DNA of 33,196 nucleotides. Source: Bacteroidales bacterium (GTDB lineage: Bacteria; Bacteroidota; Bacteroidia; Bacteroidales; Bacteroidaceae). Positions 1 through 8,377 of this stretch are shown in pieces. The first letter of the stretch is position 1. Each line of letters opens with the position of its first letter. Position numbers and translations under genes: made by a program. The stretch is from contig JAUNKN010000020.1 in NCBI GenBank assembly GCA_030532685.1, forward strand, positions 1-33,196, read 5' to 3'. The notes under the pieces were generated by a model that had not been told where the DNA came from, ran no database searches, and saw only the letters and a program-made list of their open reading frames with translations.

Positions 1-2437
1 CGATTTCGACCTCTCGGCCGAAGAAGTTGCGGCGGCGCTCACCTCCATCGGACTCGAAGTGGGCAGTGTGGAAGAAGTGCAAACCATTCGTGGTGGCCTC
101 AAGGGCTTGGTCGTAGGCCATGTTCTCACCTGCGAAGCGCACCCCAATAGCGACCACATGCACGTTACAACCGTAGATTTGGGCGATGGAGCTGCTCCCA
201 CACAAATCGTGTGTGGTGCACACAATGTGGCTGCGGGGCAAAAGGTGATTGTGGCAACACTGGGCACCACGCTCTACGATGGCGACAATCAATTTTCCAT
301 CAAGAAGTCCAAACTTCGCGGAGTGGAGAGCTACGGAATGATTTGTGCCGAGGACGAAATCGGAGTGGGCACGGGGCATGACGGCATCATGGTATTGCCA
401 GCCGAAACACCCGTGGGACAGCCCGCAGCCGAATACTTCGGGCTCGAAAGCGACTATCTCATCGAGGTAGATATCACTCCCAATCGTGCCGATGCTTGTT
501 CGCACTGGGGAGTAGCTCGCGATCTCTATGCCTACCTTGTGCGCAATGGTCATACCACCCAATTGCATCGTCCTGGCGTGGAAGCCTTCAAGGCCGATAG
601 CCAATCCCTGCCCATCGCCATCGAGGTGCAAAATGCCGAGGCTTGTCCGCGTTATTGCGCCGTTACGCTCAAAGGTTGCACGGTAAAGGAGAGCCCCAAA
701 TGGCTACAGGACAAACTCAACACCATAGGCCTTCGCCCCATCAACAATATCGTAGACATCACCAACTATATCATGATGGCCTACGGCCAACCCTTACATT
801 GTTTCGATGCCGATATGATTAAAGGCGGAAAAGTCGTGGTGAAGACGCTCCCCGAAGGCACTCCCTTCGTGACGCTCGATGGCGAAGAGCACAAGCTTTC
901 GGAACGCGACTTGGCCATTTGCAATGCCGAAGAAGCCATGTGTATTGCTGGCGTTTTTGGAGGACAAGGTAGCGGAACTTACGAGGGAACGACCAACATC
1001 CTTTTCGAGAGTGCCTACTTCCATCCCACGTGGATACGCAAGAGCGCACGTCGCCATGGTCTTAATACCGATGCTTCGTTCCGCTTCGAGCGTGGCATCG
1101 ACCCCGACGGACAGATTTATGCCCTCATGCAGGCTGCTCTCATGGCCAAAGAACTGGCTGGTGGAGAAATTGCTATGGATATCGTGGATGTAGAAGCACC
1201 TGGCTTGACCAAGGCACGCAGCATTCAGCTCAGCTATCAATACGTCAATGAACTCATTGGTAAGACCATCGAAACCGATTTGGTCAAGACCATCGTTCAG
1301 TCGCTCGACATGACGATTGTAGAGGAAACAGCCGAAGGCCTCACCCTCTCCGTGCCCGCCTATCGCGTCGATGTACAACGTCCCTGCGACCTCGTCGAAG
1401 ACATCCTGCGCATCTATGGCTACAACAACGTAGAGATTCCTACGAGCGTCAAATCCTCGCTCACCATCAAGGGCATGCACGATCGCAGTTATCGCCTCCA
1501 AACGCTGGTGAGTGAGCAACTGGTGGGTAGCGGATTCAATGAAATCTTGAACAACTCGCTCACCCGCGAGGCTTACTACAATGATTTGAGCACCTATGCC
1601 CCTGAGCATCTCGTGCGTCTCATCAATCCGCTTTCGGGCGATTTGAACGTGATGCGCCAAACATTGCTCTTCGGTGGCTTGGAAAGCATTGCGCACAATG
1701 CCAATCGTAAGGCGAGCAATCTGCGCTTCTTCGAGTTGGGTAATTGTTACCGTTACGATGCTGAGCGCAAGAACAGCGAAAAAGTCCTTGCGGCCTACAG
1801 CGAAGAGCAACACCTCGGCCTGTGGCTTACGGGCAATCGCGTAGAAGGTTCTTGGGCGCATCCCAACGAGGCCTCGAGTATCTATGAGCTGAAAGCCTAT
1901 GCCATGAACATCTTGGCCCGTTTGGGTATTTCGACTGCAGGGCTTGTGATAGAGAATGGCAAGAACGACATTTTCTCCAAGAGCCTCGCCATCGCCGATC
2001 GCAACGGCAAGGTTCTGCTCGAGCTCGGTTTGGTCAAGAAAGCCATTCTCGTGGCTTGCGAAGTGGAGCAAGAGGTCTACTTTGCCGACTTCAACTGGAC
2101 GGCACTCATGAAGAAACTTCCCAAAAAGGAAGTGTCCTATCGCGAACTCTCGAAATTCCCAGCCGTACGCCGCGATTTGGCCCTGCTCCTCGACCAAAGT
2201 GTGAGCTTTGGCGACATTGAGCGCATCGCCTATGCCTGCGAGAAAAAGCTGCTCAAGAAGGTCGAACTCTTTGACGTCTATGAGGGCAAAAATCTCGAAG
2301 CCGGCAAGAAGAGCTATGCTGTGGCTTTCACCTTGCAGGACGAGAGCAAAACCATGAACGACAAGCAGACGGAAGCTATCATGAGCAAAATCGTTGCGCA
2401 ACTCGAGAAGCAACTCGGCGCACAGCTCCGTGGCTAA
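1..2437 (+). CDS. pheT: Phenylalanyl-tRNA synthetase beta subunit, 5'-truncated by the window edge
   Basis: This is the beta chain of the cytoplasmic alpha2-beta2 enzyme that charges tRNA-Phe with phenylalanine. The frame is open from base 2 (DFDLSAEEVAAALTSIGLEVG...), so the true start lies upstream; about 15 N-terminal residues are probably missing and the GTG at 59 is an internal valine. Domains in order: an EMAP/OB-type tRNA-binding domain (GLVVGHVLTCEAHPNSDHMH), the B3/B4 editing domain, the B5 domain, a synthetase-like core, and a C-terminal anticodon-binding FDX-ACB domain (SYRELSKFPAVRRDLALLLD). The roughly 810-residue total matches the family. The stop TAA is followed after 40 bases by yebC on the same strand, with no terminator seen between them, so cotranscription is likely. 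Identification is by family recognition and is very secure. Confidence 0.97.
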   Translation, partial: DFDLSAEEVAAALTSIGLEVGSVEEVQTIRGGLKGLVVGHVLTCEAHPNSDHMHVTTVDLGDGAAPTQIVCGAHNVAAGQKVIVATLGTTLYDGDNQFSIKKSKLRGVESYGMICAEDEIGVGTGHDGIMVLPAETPVGQPAAEYFGLESDYLIEVDITPNRADACSHWGVARDLYAYLVRNGHTTQLHRPGVEAFKADSQSLPIAIEVQNAEACPRYCAVTLKGCTVKESPKWLQDKLNTIGLRPINNIVDITNYIMMAYGQPLHCFDADMIKGGKVVVKTLPEGTPFVTLDGEEHKLSERDLAICNAEEAMCIAGVFGGQGSGTYEGTTNILFESAYFHPTWIRKSARRHGLNTDASFRFERGIDPDGQIYALMQAALMAKELAGGEIAMDIVDVEAPGLTKARSIQLSYQYVNELIGKTIETDLVKTIVQSLDMTIVEETAEGLTLSVPAYRVDVQRPCDLVEDILRIYGYNNVEIPTSVKSSLTIKGMHDRSYRLQTLVSEQLVGSGFNEILNNSLTREAYYNDLSTYAPEHLVRLINPLSGDLNVMRQTLLFGGLESIAHNANRKASNLRFFELGNCYRYDAERKNSEKVLAAYSEEQHLGLWLTGNRVEGSWAHPNEASSIYELKAYAMNILARLGISTAGLVIENGKNDIFSKSLAIADRNGKVLLELGLVKKAILVACEVEQEVYFADFNWTALMKKLPKKEVSYRELSKFPAVRRDLALLLDQSVSFGDIERIAYACEKKLLKKVELFDVYEGKNLEAGKKSYAVAFTLQDESKTMNDKQTEAIMSKIVAQLEKQLGAQLRG

Positions 2438-2477
2438 ACGCATCTGAACTATCAACCTCTATTACCAATATATTCCC

Positions 2478-3209
2478 ATGGGAAGAGCATTTGAATATCG
2501 CAAAGCTGCGAAAATGAAACGTTGGGGCCACATGGCTCGTACCTTTACTAAGATTGGCAAACAGATTGCTGTAGCAGTAAAGTCGGGTGGCCCTGATCCC
2601 GAAACCAACCCCACGCTGCGCGCCATCATCGCTACGGCCAAGCGTGAAAATATGCCCAAGGACAACATCGATCGTGCCATCAAAAATGCACAGGGCAAGG
2701 ACCAAAGCGACTACAAGACCATGACTTACGAAGGCTACGGCCCTCACGGTATTGCAATCTTCGTAGACACGCTTACCGACAACCCCACACGCACTGTGGG
2801 CGACGTGCGTTCGGTCTTCAACAAGTTCAGCGGCAACCTCGGTACCATGGGCTCGTTGGCTTTCCTCTTCGACCACAAGAGCGTCTTCGCCTTCAAGAAG
2901 CCCGAAGGCATCGATATGGAAGAACTCATTCTCGACCTTATTGACTATGGTGTTGAGGACGAATATGATGAGGACGAGGAAGAGGGCACCATCACCATAT
3001 ATGGCGACCCCAAGTCCTTCTCGGAGATTCAAAAACACTTGGAAACAGAAGGTTTTGAAGTGGTGAGCGGTGAGTTTACCTACATTCCCAACGACGTTAA
3101 GGACGTAACGCCCGAACAGCGCGAGAGCATCGACAAGATGGTGGAGCGCTTGGAGGATTTCGACGACGTCCAGAATGTCTACACCAACATGAAGCCCGAG
3201 GAAGCCTAA
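2478..3209 (+). CDS. yebC: YebC/PmpR family protein (TACO1-like)
   Basis: A 243-residue protein with the characteristic family N-terminus MGRAFEYRKAAKMKRWGHMA and the conserved stretch RAIIATAKRENMPKDNIDRAI. Members were long annotated as DNA-binding transcriptional regulators; newer work on bacterial YebC and mitochondrial TACO1 points to a role in translating difficult motifs such as polyproline. The sequence cannot choose between these. An acidic run (DEYDEDEEEG) lies in the middle of the protein, as is common in the family. The ATG at 2478 begins the conserved domain exactly, so the start is firm. It follows pheT by 40 bases and ends at a strong hairpin shared with the convergent methyltransferase gene. 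Confidence 0.93.
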   Translation: MGRAFEYRKAAKMKRWGHMARTFTKIGKQIAVAVKSGGPDPETNPTLRAIIATAKRENMPKDNIDRAIKNAQGKDQSDYKTMTYEGYGPHGIAIFVDTLTDNPTRTVGDVRSVFNKFSGNLGTMGSLAFLFDHKSVFAFKKPEGIDMEELILDLIDYGVEDEYDEDEEEGTITIYGDPKSFSEIQKHLETEGFEVVSGEFTYIPNDVKDVTPEQRESIDKMVERLEDFDDVQNVYTNMKPEEA

Positions 3210-3227
3210 ACCTTTCTCTTGCATCAC

Positions 3228-3263
3228 AACGGCCCCCTGCATCGCGAGATGCAGGGGGCCGTT
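3228..3263. terminator. Bidirectional hairpin terminator between yebC and trmH-like gene
   Basis: A perfect 16-bp stem (AACGGCCCCCTGCATC and its complement) closed by a GCGA tetraloop of the stable GNRA type. It lies 18 bases after the yebC stop and 18 bases after the stop of the convergent minus-strand gene. Neither side has a good T-run, so termination efficiency is inferred from stem strength and position. Confidence 0.8.
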
Positions 3264-3281
3264 ATGCTTGCTGTGGGGGGC

Positions 3282-4085
3282 TCAGCCACGATAGCGTAGT
3301 TCCCAAAAGGCGAGGGCGGCTGCGGCAGCGACATTGAGCGAATCGACCTGATGCGACATAGGGATACGCACCACATGGTCGGCCGCGTCGATAACGCTTT
3401 GTGCCAAACCATCGCCCTCTGTACCCATGATGATGGCTAAGCGCTCTTCCTGGCGCAGGGCAGGGTGGTCGATAGGGATAGATTGGTCGGTCAGTGCCAT
3501 AGCTGCCGTGCGAAATCCCAGCTCGTTGAGTTGCTGAATCGAGCCGTTGAGCCAAGTCCATGGTACTAAGAAAGTGCTGCCCATGGACACGCGAATGGAG
3601 CGTCGGTTGAGCGGATCGCAACTTGTGGGAGTGAGCAAGACTGCATCGATACCCAATGCTGCTGCTGAACGAAAGATGGCGCCGATGTTAGTCGTGTCGA
3701 CGACGCCGTCGATCACCACAAGACGCTTTGCTCCGTGACACACGGCTTCGAGGCTTGGCGCGGCAGGACGACGCATGGCGCAGAGCACGCCACGTGTCAG
3801 TGTGTAGCCTGTGAGCTGCGCCAGCACTTCGCGACTTCCCGTATAGACAGGAATCTCGCCGCTACGCTCAATGATGTCCGCGGCATCGCCCGTGATGTGG
3901 CGCTCTTCGCAGAGTAGGGCCAGTGGCTGGTAGCCCTTGTCGAGAGCTACGTGTATCACTTTGGGGCTTTCGGCAATGAAAATACCTTGGCTCTCGTCGA
4001 GGCGGTGGCGTAGCTGAGCCTCGGTGAGCGAGGCAAAGATTTCGACTCCAGGGTGACCAAGGTCGGAAATAGGAATGATAGGCAT
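3282..4085 (-). CDS. TrmH/SpoU-family RNA 2'-O-methyltransferase
   Basis: A 267-residue SPOUT methyltransferase predicted to add a 2'-O-methyl group to tRNA or rRNA using S-adenosylmethionine bound in a trefoil knot. All three SpoU motifs are visible: motif 1 TTNIGAIFRSAAALG, motif 2 IIMGTEGDGL and motif 3 IPMSHQVDSLNVAAAAAL. The N-terminal part resembles the RNA-binding region of TrmH-type enzymes (IFIAESPKVIHVAL). The ATG at 4085 is chosen because the conserved start MPIIPISDLGHPGVEIF begins there; a TTG at 4124 would add a hydrophobic, non-conserved stretch and overlap the upstream gene. It is the last gene of a minus-strand operon behind the radical SAM gene (29-base gap). The exact RNA target is not readable from sequence. 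Confidence 0.88.
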   Translation of the reverse strand: MPIIPISDLGHPGVEIFASLTEAQLRHRLDESQGIFIAESPKVIHVALDKGYQPLALLCEERHITGDAADIIERSGEIPVYTGSREVLAQLTGYTLTRGVLCAMRRPAAPSLEAVCHGAKRLVVIDGVVDTTNIGAIFRSAAALGIDAVLLTPTSCDPLNRRSIRVSMGSTFLVPWTWLNGSIQQLNELGFRTAAMALTDQSIPIDHPALRQEERLAIIMGTEGDGLAQSVIDAADHVVRIPMSHQVDSLNVAAAAALAFWELRYRG

Positions 4086-4114
4086 GAGGAGAAGAGAGGG
4101 AAGAAGAAAAAGGA

Positions 4115-5089
4115 TTATCGGCAAAGGACGCCTTGACGACTGCCACGACGAGCAAACTCACGATTGACGAGTGCTACGAATTCGTAGTTTTTCAAGCCCC
4201 AGTCGGGAGCAATGAGCAGTTCTCGAGGAGAGGAGGAAGTGAAGCGCTCCACGACCAAATCAGGGCGCAAGCGTTCTAAGAAGTCGACCACGAGTGTCAC
4301 GTATTCCTCAGGTGTGTAAAGCCGAAAATCGGAATTCCCTGCTCGAAGTGCCCGTTGATATTCCACACACATGGCTGTTCCGCGCACGATTTGCAATTGG
4401 TGCAACTTCAGGGTAGCCAGCGGGAGCGCATTGAGCGCTGCTGCCTGTGCCAGTGTGTCCTCACGTGTTTCGCCAGGTAGGCCCAAGATAAGGTGAGCTC
4501 CTACGGGGAGTCCTCGGGCTGCGGTGCGTGTGATAGCATCGACCGAACTGGCAAAATCATGGCCGCGATTGATGCGCTGCAAAAGGGCATCGTTGCAGCT
4601 TTCCACACCATACTCGATGTGCACGAAATGATGGCGTGCCAACTCCTCAAAGTAGTCGAGCAGCGTGTCGGGCATGCAGTCGGGCCGTGTGCCCACGACC
4701 AGGCCCACGACATCGTCCACGGAGAGTGCCTCTTCGTAGAGACTACGCAGGTGTTCGAGTTCGCCATAGGTATTGGTGTAGGCTTGAAAATAGGCCAAGT
4801 ATTTCAGGCTGTGGGCGTCGCTGTCGAGGAGTTTCCCACGCTTTTCTGCTCGTTTTTGTTGGGCACGTCGAAAAAATGATTTTCCACGTTCTAACTGTGC
4901 CGTGACGCTTTCGTCCTTTAGTTCGTAGTCAGGGTTGAAGCTTTGATTGTTGCAATAGGTGCATCCTCCTCGTCCGCGTGTGCCATCGCGGTTGGGGCAG
5001 GTAAAGCCTGCGTTGATGGAGATTTTTTGTACCTTGTGGTCAAAATGCTGCGAGAGGAAAGCCGAGAGGGGAGTGTAGTAGCCTTCCAT
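4115..5089 (-). CDS. TIGR01212/YhcC-family radical SAM protein
   Basis: A 324-residue radical SAM enzyme related to E. coli YhcC. The cluster-binding cysteines are C31, C43 and C46 in TCPNRDGTRGRGGCTYCNNQ; the long first spacing (C-x11-C-x2-C) is typical of the Elp3-like YhcC group rather than the canonical CxxxCxxC. Further family stretches are YLAYFQAYTNTY, VVGTRPDC and HIEYGVESCNDALLQRINRGHD. The substrate of YhcC-type proteins is not firmly established; an RNA-modification or metabolic role is possible. The gene starts 2 bases after the HU-like gene stops and is followed by a SpoU methyltransferase, so the operon neighbour gives weak support for RNA modification. Start ATG is firm because the family begins with a short YxxLSxFLxxxF segment. 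Confidence 0.9.
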   Translation of the reverse strand: MEGYYTPLSAFLSQHFDHKVQKISINAGFTCPNRDGTRGRGGCTYCNNQSFNPDYELKDESVTAQLERGKSFFRRAQQKRAEKRGKLLDSDAHSLKYLAYFQAYTNTYGELEHLRSLYEEALSVDDVVGLVVGTRPDCMPDTLLDYFEELARHHFVHIEYGVESCNDALLQRINRGHDFASSVDAITRTAARGLPVGAHLILGLPGETREDTLAQAAALNALPLATLKLHQLQIVRGTAMCVEYQRALRAGNSDFRLYTPEEYVTLVVDFLERLRPDLVVERFTSSSPRELLIAPDWGLKNYEFVALVNREFARRGSRQGVLCR

Positions 5090-5091
5090 GC

Positions 5092-5691
5092 TTAGGCGCG
5101 ACTATACATTTTGCGGCGAGGTGAGGTGCTGATATCCTTCACTTTGCCTGCTGCAATGAGACGGCGCAAGAGCTGATAGGCATGAGGGAGCGTGCATCCT
5201 GCTTCGCGAGCAAACTCGGGTGCGCTAAAGAAGAAGGCTCCATTCATGAGCCGGTCGAGCACAGCGTTGAGTTCCTGTTCGGTCAGTTCGCGCTGCGACT
5301 TGCAGCCATGATGGGTAGCCTTAAATTGAGCTTCCTGTGCCAAACTTTGCAGGAAACTCTTCTCGGCTCGGAAGCGCACGCTCTTCACCTTGGGTTGTTT
5401 TAGGTAGAAGCGTTCTTTTTCTTTCTCCGTTACTTCGCCGTCGATGGTGAGCGAGAAGTAACCCAGCCCTTTGATGTGCACCGAGTTGCCCATGAGCAGC
5501 TGGCGACGTAGTGCATCGGTCAGTGCATCGACTGCTGCGAGGAGGTCGGAGGTACTCAGCGAAGTGCTGGCTTCAATCTCTTCAAAGAGCTGTGTGCTCT
5601 CTACAGCACGCCCTTCTATGGCGCGTGCGATTACTTTGTTTTTGCCCTCAAACACGCCGCCTTGGCGGAAGAAACCATATTGTATAGCCAT
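5092..5691 (-). CDS. HU-like DNA-binding protein with C-terminal winged-helix-like region
   Basis: A 199-residue protein of the HU/IHF superfamily type common in Bacteroidetes. Residues 1-110 carry the HU-like fold, with the beta-arm region around SVHIKGLGYFSLTIDGEV and a basic KVKSVRFRAEKS segment. Residues 133-199 look like a winged helix: TEQELNAVLDRLM, AREAGCTLPHAYQLLRRLI as the helix-turn-helix, then a wing-like KVKDISTSPRRKMYSR. This second assignment is my inference. ATG at 5691 is chosen because MAIQYGFFRQ matches the usual family start; an in-frame ATG at 5712 would add seven residues. It is the first gene of the operon with the radical SAM and SpoU genes. Its predicted promoter is overlaid by three phased palindromes, suggesting control by a DNA-binding protein, possibly itself. 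Confidence 0.85.
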   Translation of the reverse strand: MAIQYGFFRQGGVFEGKNKVIARAIEGRAVESTQLFEEIEASTSLSTSDLLAAVDALTDALRRQLLMGNSVHIKGLGYFSLTIDGEVTEKEKERFYLKQPKVKSVRFRAEKSFLQSLAQEAQFKATHHGCKSQRELTEQELNAVLDRLMNGAFFFSAPEFAREAGCTLPHAYQLLRRLIAAGKVKDISTSPRRKMYSRA

Positions 5692-5769
5692 TTTTGAGCG
5701 TTTTGTTCCCATGCTCGATATGGAGCGTCGGCAGTTGTGTGCTGAGTCCCGCGCCAGTCAGTAATTAGA

Positions 5770-5821
5770 TCCGCGGATTTATTGGAGTTTTTCCGCGGAC
5801 AAAATTACATAATTGCGCGGA
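5770..5821. repeat. Three TCCGCGGA palindromes at 22-base steps, putative operator
   Basis: TCCGCGGA occurs at 5770-5777 and 5792-5799, and TGCGCGGA (one mismatch) at 5814-5821. Each start is exactly 22 bases from the next, about two helical turns, so all face the same side of the DNA. They bracket the predicted -7 element of the HU-like operon, with the middle copy lying where transcription would begin. The regulator is unknown. Confidence 0.6.
5800..5807 (-). promoter_or_regulatory. Predicted Bacteroidetes -7 element for the HU-like operon
   Basis: Read on the minus strand this is TAATTTTG, an exact match to the Bacteroidetes -7 consensus TAnnTTTG. It lies 109 bases before the HU-like start codon, in AT-rich DNA. 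A convincing -33 TTTG is not seen, so the call rests on the -7 match and position. Confidence 0.5.
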
Positions 5822-5916
5822 AATAATAAAGTAAATGAGTCATTAAAATTTTTTGCCAGCCTTGAGAAATCGATGGCTTGTGGGCTGAGTAGCGAAAAAG
5901 TCCCAATTTTGAGCCT

Positions 5917-5976
5917 AAAAAATCCCGATGCAGGGAGAGCACTCGCTCGCTGGAACGAGTTGCCCCCTGCATCGGG
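5917..5976 (-). terminator. Rho-independent terminator after the hexosaminidase gene
   Basis: Outer arms CCCGATGCAGGG (5924-5935) and its perfect complement (5965-5976) enclose an inner ACTCG/CGAGT stem (5941-5945 with 5956-5960). On the minus strand the hairpin is followed by a run of six Ts (5917-5922). It lies 66 bases beyond the hexosaminidase stop. Confidence 0.85.
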
Positions 5977-6041
5977 ACGCGAAATGAAGCAAGCGGGAGA
6001 TAGGATAGGCATGAAGCCTGTGGGGAAGAGCAGCGAGCAAG

Positions 6042-8357
6042 CTAATCTTGTGCCAACTTGACGCGCTGCCAAGCTGTGGTACCCGCCTTGCGCATGCTGA
6101 TGCTACCCTCGTCCCAATAGGTAGGCCAACCTTGGAAAATACCTCCCACAAATAGGGTGCGCAAGCGATGCTTGCCTGCCGAGAGAGCGATTTGAGCATT
6201 GTTGGGCGAATTGCGAGGGATGAACACCAAACGATTGTCCACCAAGAGTTCGTCGTCGACCCACAAGCCTGCATTGTGCGTAGCAAACTCGTAAACGCCC
6301 TCCTCGGCGATGTTCAAGCAAAACTCACCCATGGCAGCGTAGTGGCGCACGTGGCGAAAATCGCGTGGGAGTGGCGTGAGGCGACTGATGTCCTCGATTT
6401 TGCTGAGCAGCGTGTCGGTGTCGAAAGGAGCTTGTGCGCCATTGGCATAGCTGTATTGCCCCCAGGCCATACGAACTTTCATGCCTTGAAACACGGCTTG
6501 AGCGGGTAGTGCAGGGCGTGGCAATTCCTTGTAAACGCGAATGGTGCGTTCGGGGCCCAATAGGCCACAAGGCAAGACACAGCGTGTGCGCACCTGACAA
6601 GAGGAGCGCAGCGTGAGAGCTTGTGTGTAGCGTGCCGATTGGGCCGAAGTTTGACTCCCATCGGTCGAATAGACGATGGGAAGCGGGCGAGTGGTGCCCA
6701 AGGCAAGCGACAAACTATCGCCCGTGAACACGAGGTGATTGCAAGAGGGCCAGTCGGTGGGTCGCTCTCCGAGCTGTTGGGGCTGAGGGAGGTGAAAGTT
6801 TACACCTTTGTGCTGAAGGCGCAGCGCAGCATCGCCATCGAGCCGACGACAAAAGTCGTCAAAGTTGCGCTGTTGGCGTGGGCTCCATCCAACCTCGGCT
6901 ATGGCCAGAGCACGAGGGAAAATCTTGTATTCCAAGTGCTGAGGATTGTGGATATATTCGCTCCAAGCATTGCCCTGCACTCCCAAAAACAAGTGTTCCT
7001 TGTTGCCCTCGACAGCCTGACAGGGCTCGAACTGGTAGCTCATGCGCACATCGCCATACATGCTGAAAGCGATGGGCTCGGTGAGTAGATCGCCCTGCAA
7101 ATAGTCCAAATAATAGCCGTCGCTATTGGGCGACATGATGACGGGATGGCCAGCTTGTGCAGCCTTAATGCCCCCTTCGGTTCCGCGCCACGACATAATG
7201 ACGGTTTGCGCGGGGAGCTGTCCGCCCTCGAGCACTTCGTCCCAACCAATGGCTTGCTTCCCCTTGCTGTTCAAGTACTTGGCTACGCGCTCCACAATGT
7301 ATCCTTGTAGCTCACGTTCGTTCTTATAGCCCAAGGATTTCACGCGCGCTTGGCAATGGGCACACTTTTGCCACTCTCCATGAGGAGCCTCGTCCCCCCC
7401 GATGTGAAAGAGCTTTCCCGGGAAGAGTTGGGCCATCTCATCGATGACGTCGCGCAGGAAGAGAAACATGTCTTCGCGACCAGGACACATCACGATATCC
7501 TCCACGCCCCAAATGGTGCGCGGAGAGGTGGGCTGCTGGCGACACGACAGCTGAGGGAGAGCTGCGATGGCTGCGAGTTCGTGTCCTGGCACTTCGAGTT
7601 CGGGCACAATCTCTATGGCGCGGCTTTGAGCATAGGCCACTACTTCGCGCACTTCTTCTTGGGTGTAATATCCGCCGTGACGTGTGCCGTCGGCCTCGGT
7701 GCGCCATGCGCCAACGTCGGTGAGTTGAGGATATTTCTTAATCTCGATGCGCCATCCTTGGTCGTCGGTAAGATGCCAGTGCAGGCGATTGATTTTGTAG
7801 GCGGCCAAAAGGTCGATTTGTCGCTTCACGGCTTCGACGGGCAAAAAGTGTCGGCAAGGGTCGAGCATGATGCCACGATAAGGAAAGCGCGGAGCGTCCT
7901 CTATGTGCAGGCAAGGCACGCGCCAAGCCACGAGCTGACCATCACGTTGAGAAGCTTCGACGGCAGGAGGAAGTAGTTGCAGCAAAGACTGAACGGCATA
8001 AAAATAGCCTGCATAGTGAGCCGCTTCGATGCGGATGCCCTCTTGAGATACGTGCATCGAGTAGCCCTCGCGCGGGCCTGCCTTGTAGGCAAAGACGATG
8101 GCTTTGTTTCGCTTTTGTCGAGAAGAGAGTCGCCAAGCAAAAGGCGTGGAGCGATTCACGCGCTCTATGAGGTAGCTGGCGGCAGCCTTTCCTGCGCTAT
8201 CGGTAGCGAAGATAGCCGTGTGGGCATCGAGGACAAAATGTCCCTGTGCCGTGCGATAGCTTTGGGGTTGCGGGATAATGTTCAGCTCGCGGCCCCAGGT
8301 CGAAAAAGGCTGCGAGAGAACGAAACAAAGGAGGAGTAAAAGGGGGGTGAGTTTCAT
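6042..8357 (-). CDS. Secreted beta-N-acetylhexosaminidase, glycoside hydrolase family 20
   Basis: A 771-residue enzyme predicted to remove terminal beta-linked GlcNAc or GalNAc from glycans in the periplasm or at the cell surface by substrate-assisted catalysis. The N-terminus MKLTPLLLLLCFVLSQPFSTWG is a signal peptide with no lipobox cysteine at its end. Residues about 24-150 form the GH20b domain and about 155-495 the TIM barrel, with RGIMLDPCRHF, RLHWHLTDDQGWRIE and the catalytic pair D322-E323 in HIGGDE. A chitobiase-like C-terminal segment (about 530-610) is followed by a 150-residue beta-rich domain (about 625-771; EEGVYEFATHNAGLWVDDELLVDN) resembling PA14. The ATG at 8357 starts the signal peptide; upstream in-frame codons belong to the neighbouring gene region. 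It follows the rlmI-like gene by 20 bases, so the two are probably cotranscribed. No other polysaccharide-utilisation genes are adjacent. Confidence 0.95.
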   Translation of the reverse strand: MKLTPLLLLLCFVLSQPFSTWGRELNIIPQPQSYRTAQGHFVLDAHTAIFATDSAGKAAASYLIERVNRSTPFAWRLSSRQKRNKAIVFAYKAGPREGYSMHVSQEGIRIEAAHYAGYFYAVQSLLQLLPPAVEASQRDGQLVAWRVPCLHIEDAPRFPYRGIMLDPCRHFLPVEAVKRQIDLLAAYKINRLHWHLTDDQGWRIEIKKYPQLTDVGAWRTEADGTRHGGYYTQEEVREVVAYAQSRAIEIVPELEVPGHELAAIAALPQLSCRQQPTSPRTIWGVEDIVMCPGREDMFLFLRDVIDEMAQLFPGKLFHIGGDEAPHGEWQKCAHCQARVKSLGYKNERELQGYIVERVAKYLNSKGKQAIGWDEVLEGGQLPAQTVIMSWRGTEGGIKAAQAGHPVIMSPNSDGYYLDYLQGDLLTEPIAFSMYGDVRMSYQFEPCQAVEGNKEHLFLGVQGNAWSEYIHNPQHLEYKIFPRALAIAEVGWSPRQQRNFDDFCRRLDGDAALRLQHKGVNFHLPQPQQLGERPTDWPSCNHLVFTGDSLSLALGTTRPLPIVYSTDGSQTSAQSARYTQALTLRSSCQVRTRCVLPCGLLGPERTIRVYKELPRPALPAQAVFQGMKVRMAWGQYSYANGAQAPFDTDTLLSKIEDISRLTPLPRDFRHVRHYAAMGEFCLNIAEEGVYEFATHNAGLWVDDELLVDNRLVFIPRNSPNNAQIALSAGKHRLRTLFVGGIFQGWPTYWDEGSISMRKAGTTAWQRVKLAQD

Positions 8358-8377
8358 AGTAGTAGTGATAAAAAGGC

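Noticed and set aside
794-2455. 553-codon open frame antisense to pheT
   Set aside because: Same codon-bias artefact; the sense strand encodes a fully conserved synthetase subunit.
4086-4124. TTG start adding a hydrophobic leader to the SpoU methyltransferase
   Set aside because: It would give a cytoplasmic RNA enzyme a membrane-like N-terminus and overlap the upstream gene; the ATG at 4085 fits the family.
5813-6061. 82-codon plus-strand open frame between the HU-like and hexosaminidase genes
   Set aside because: It contains the hexosaminidase terminator hairpin and has no protein features.
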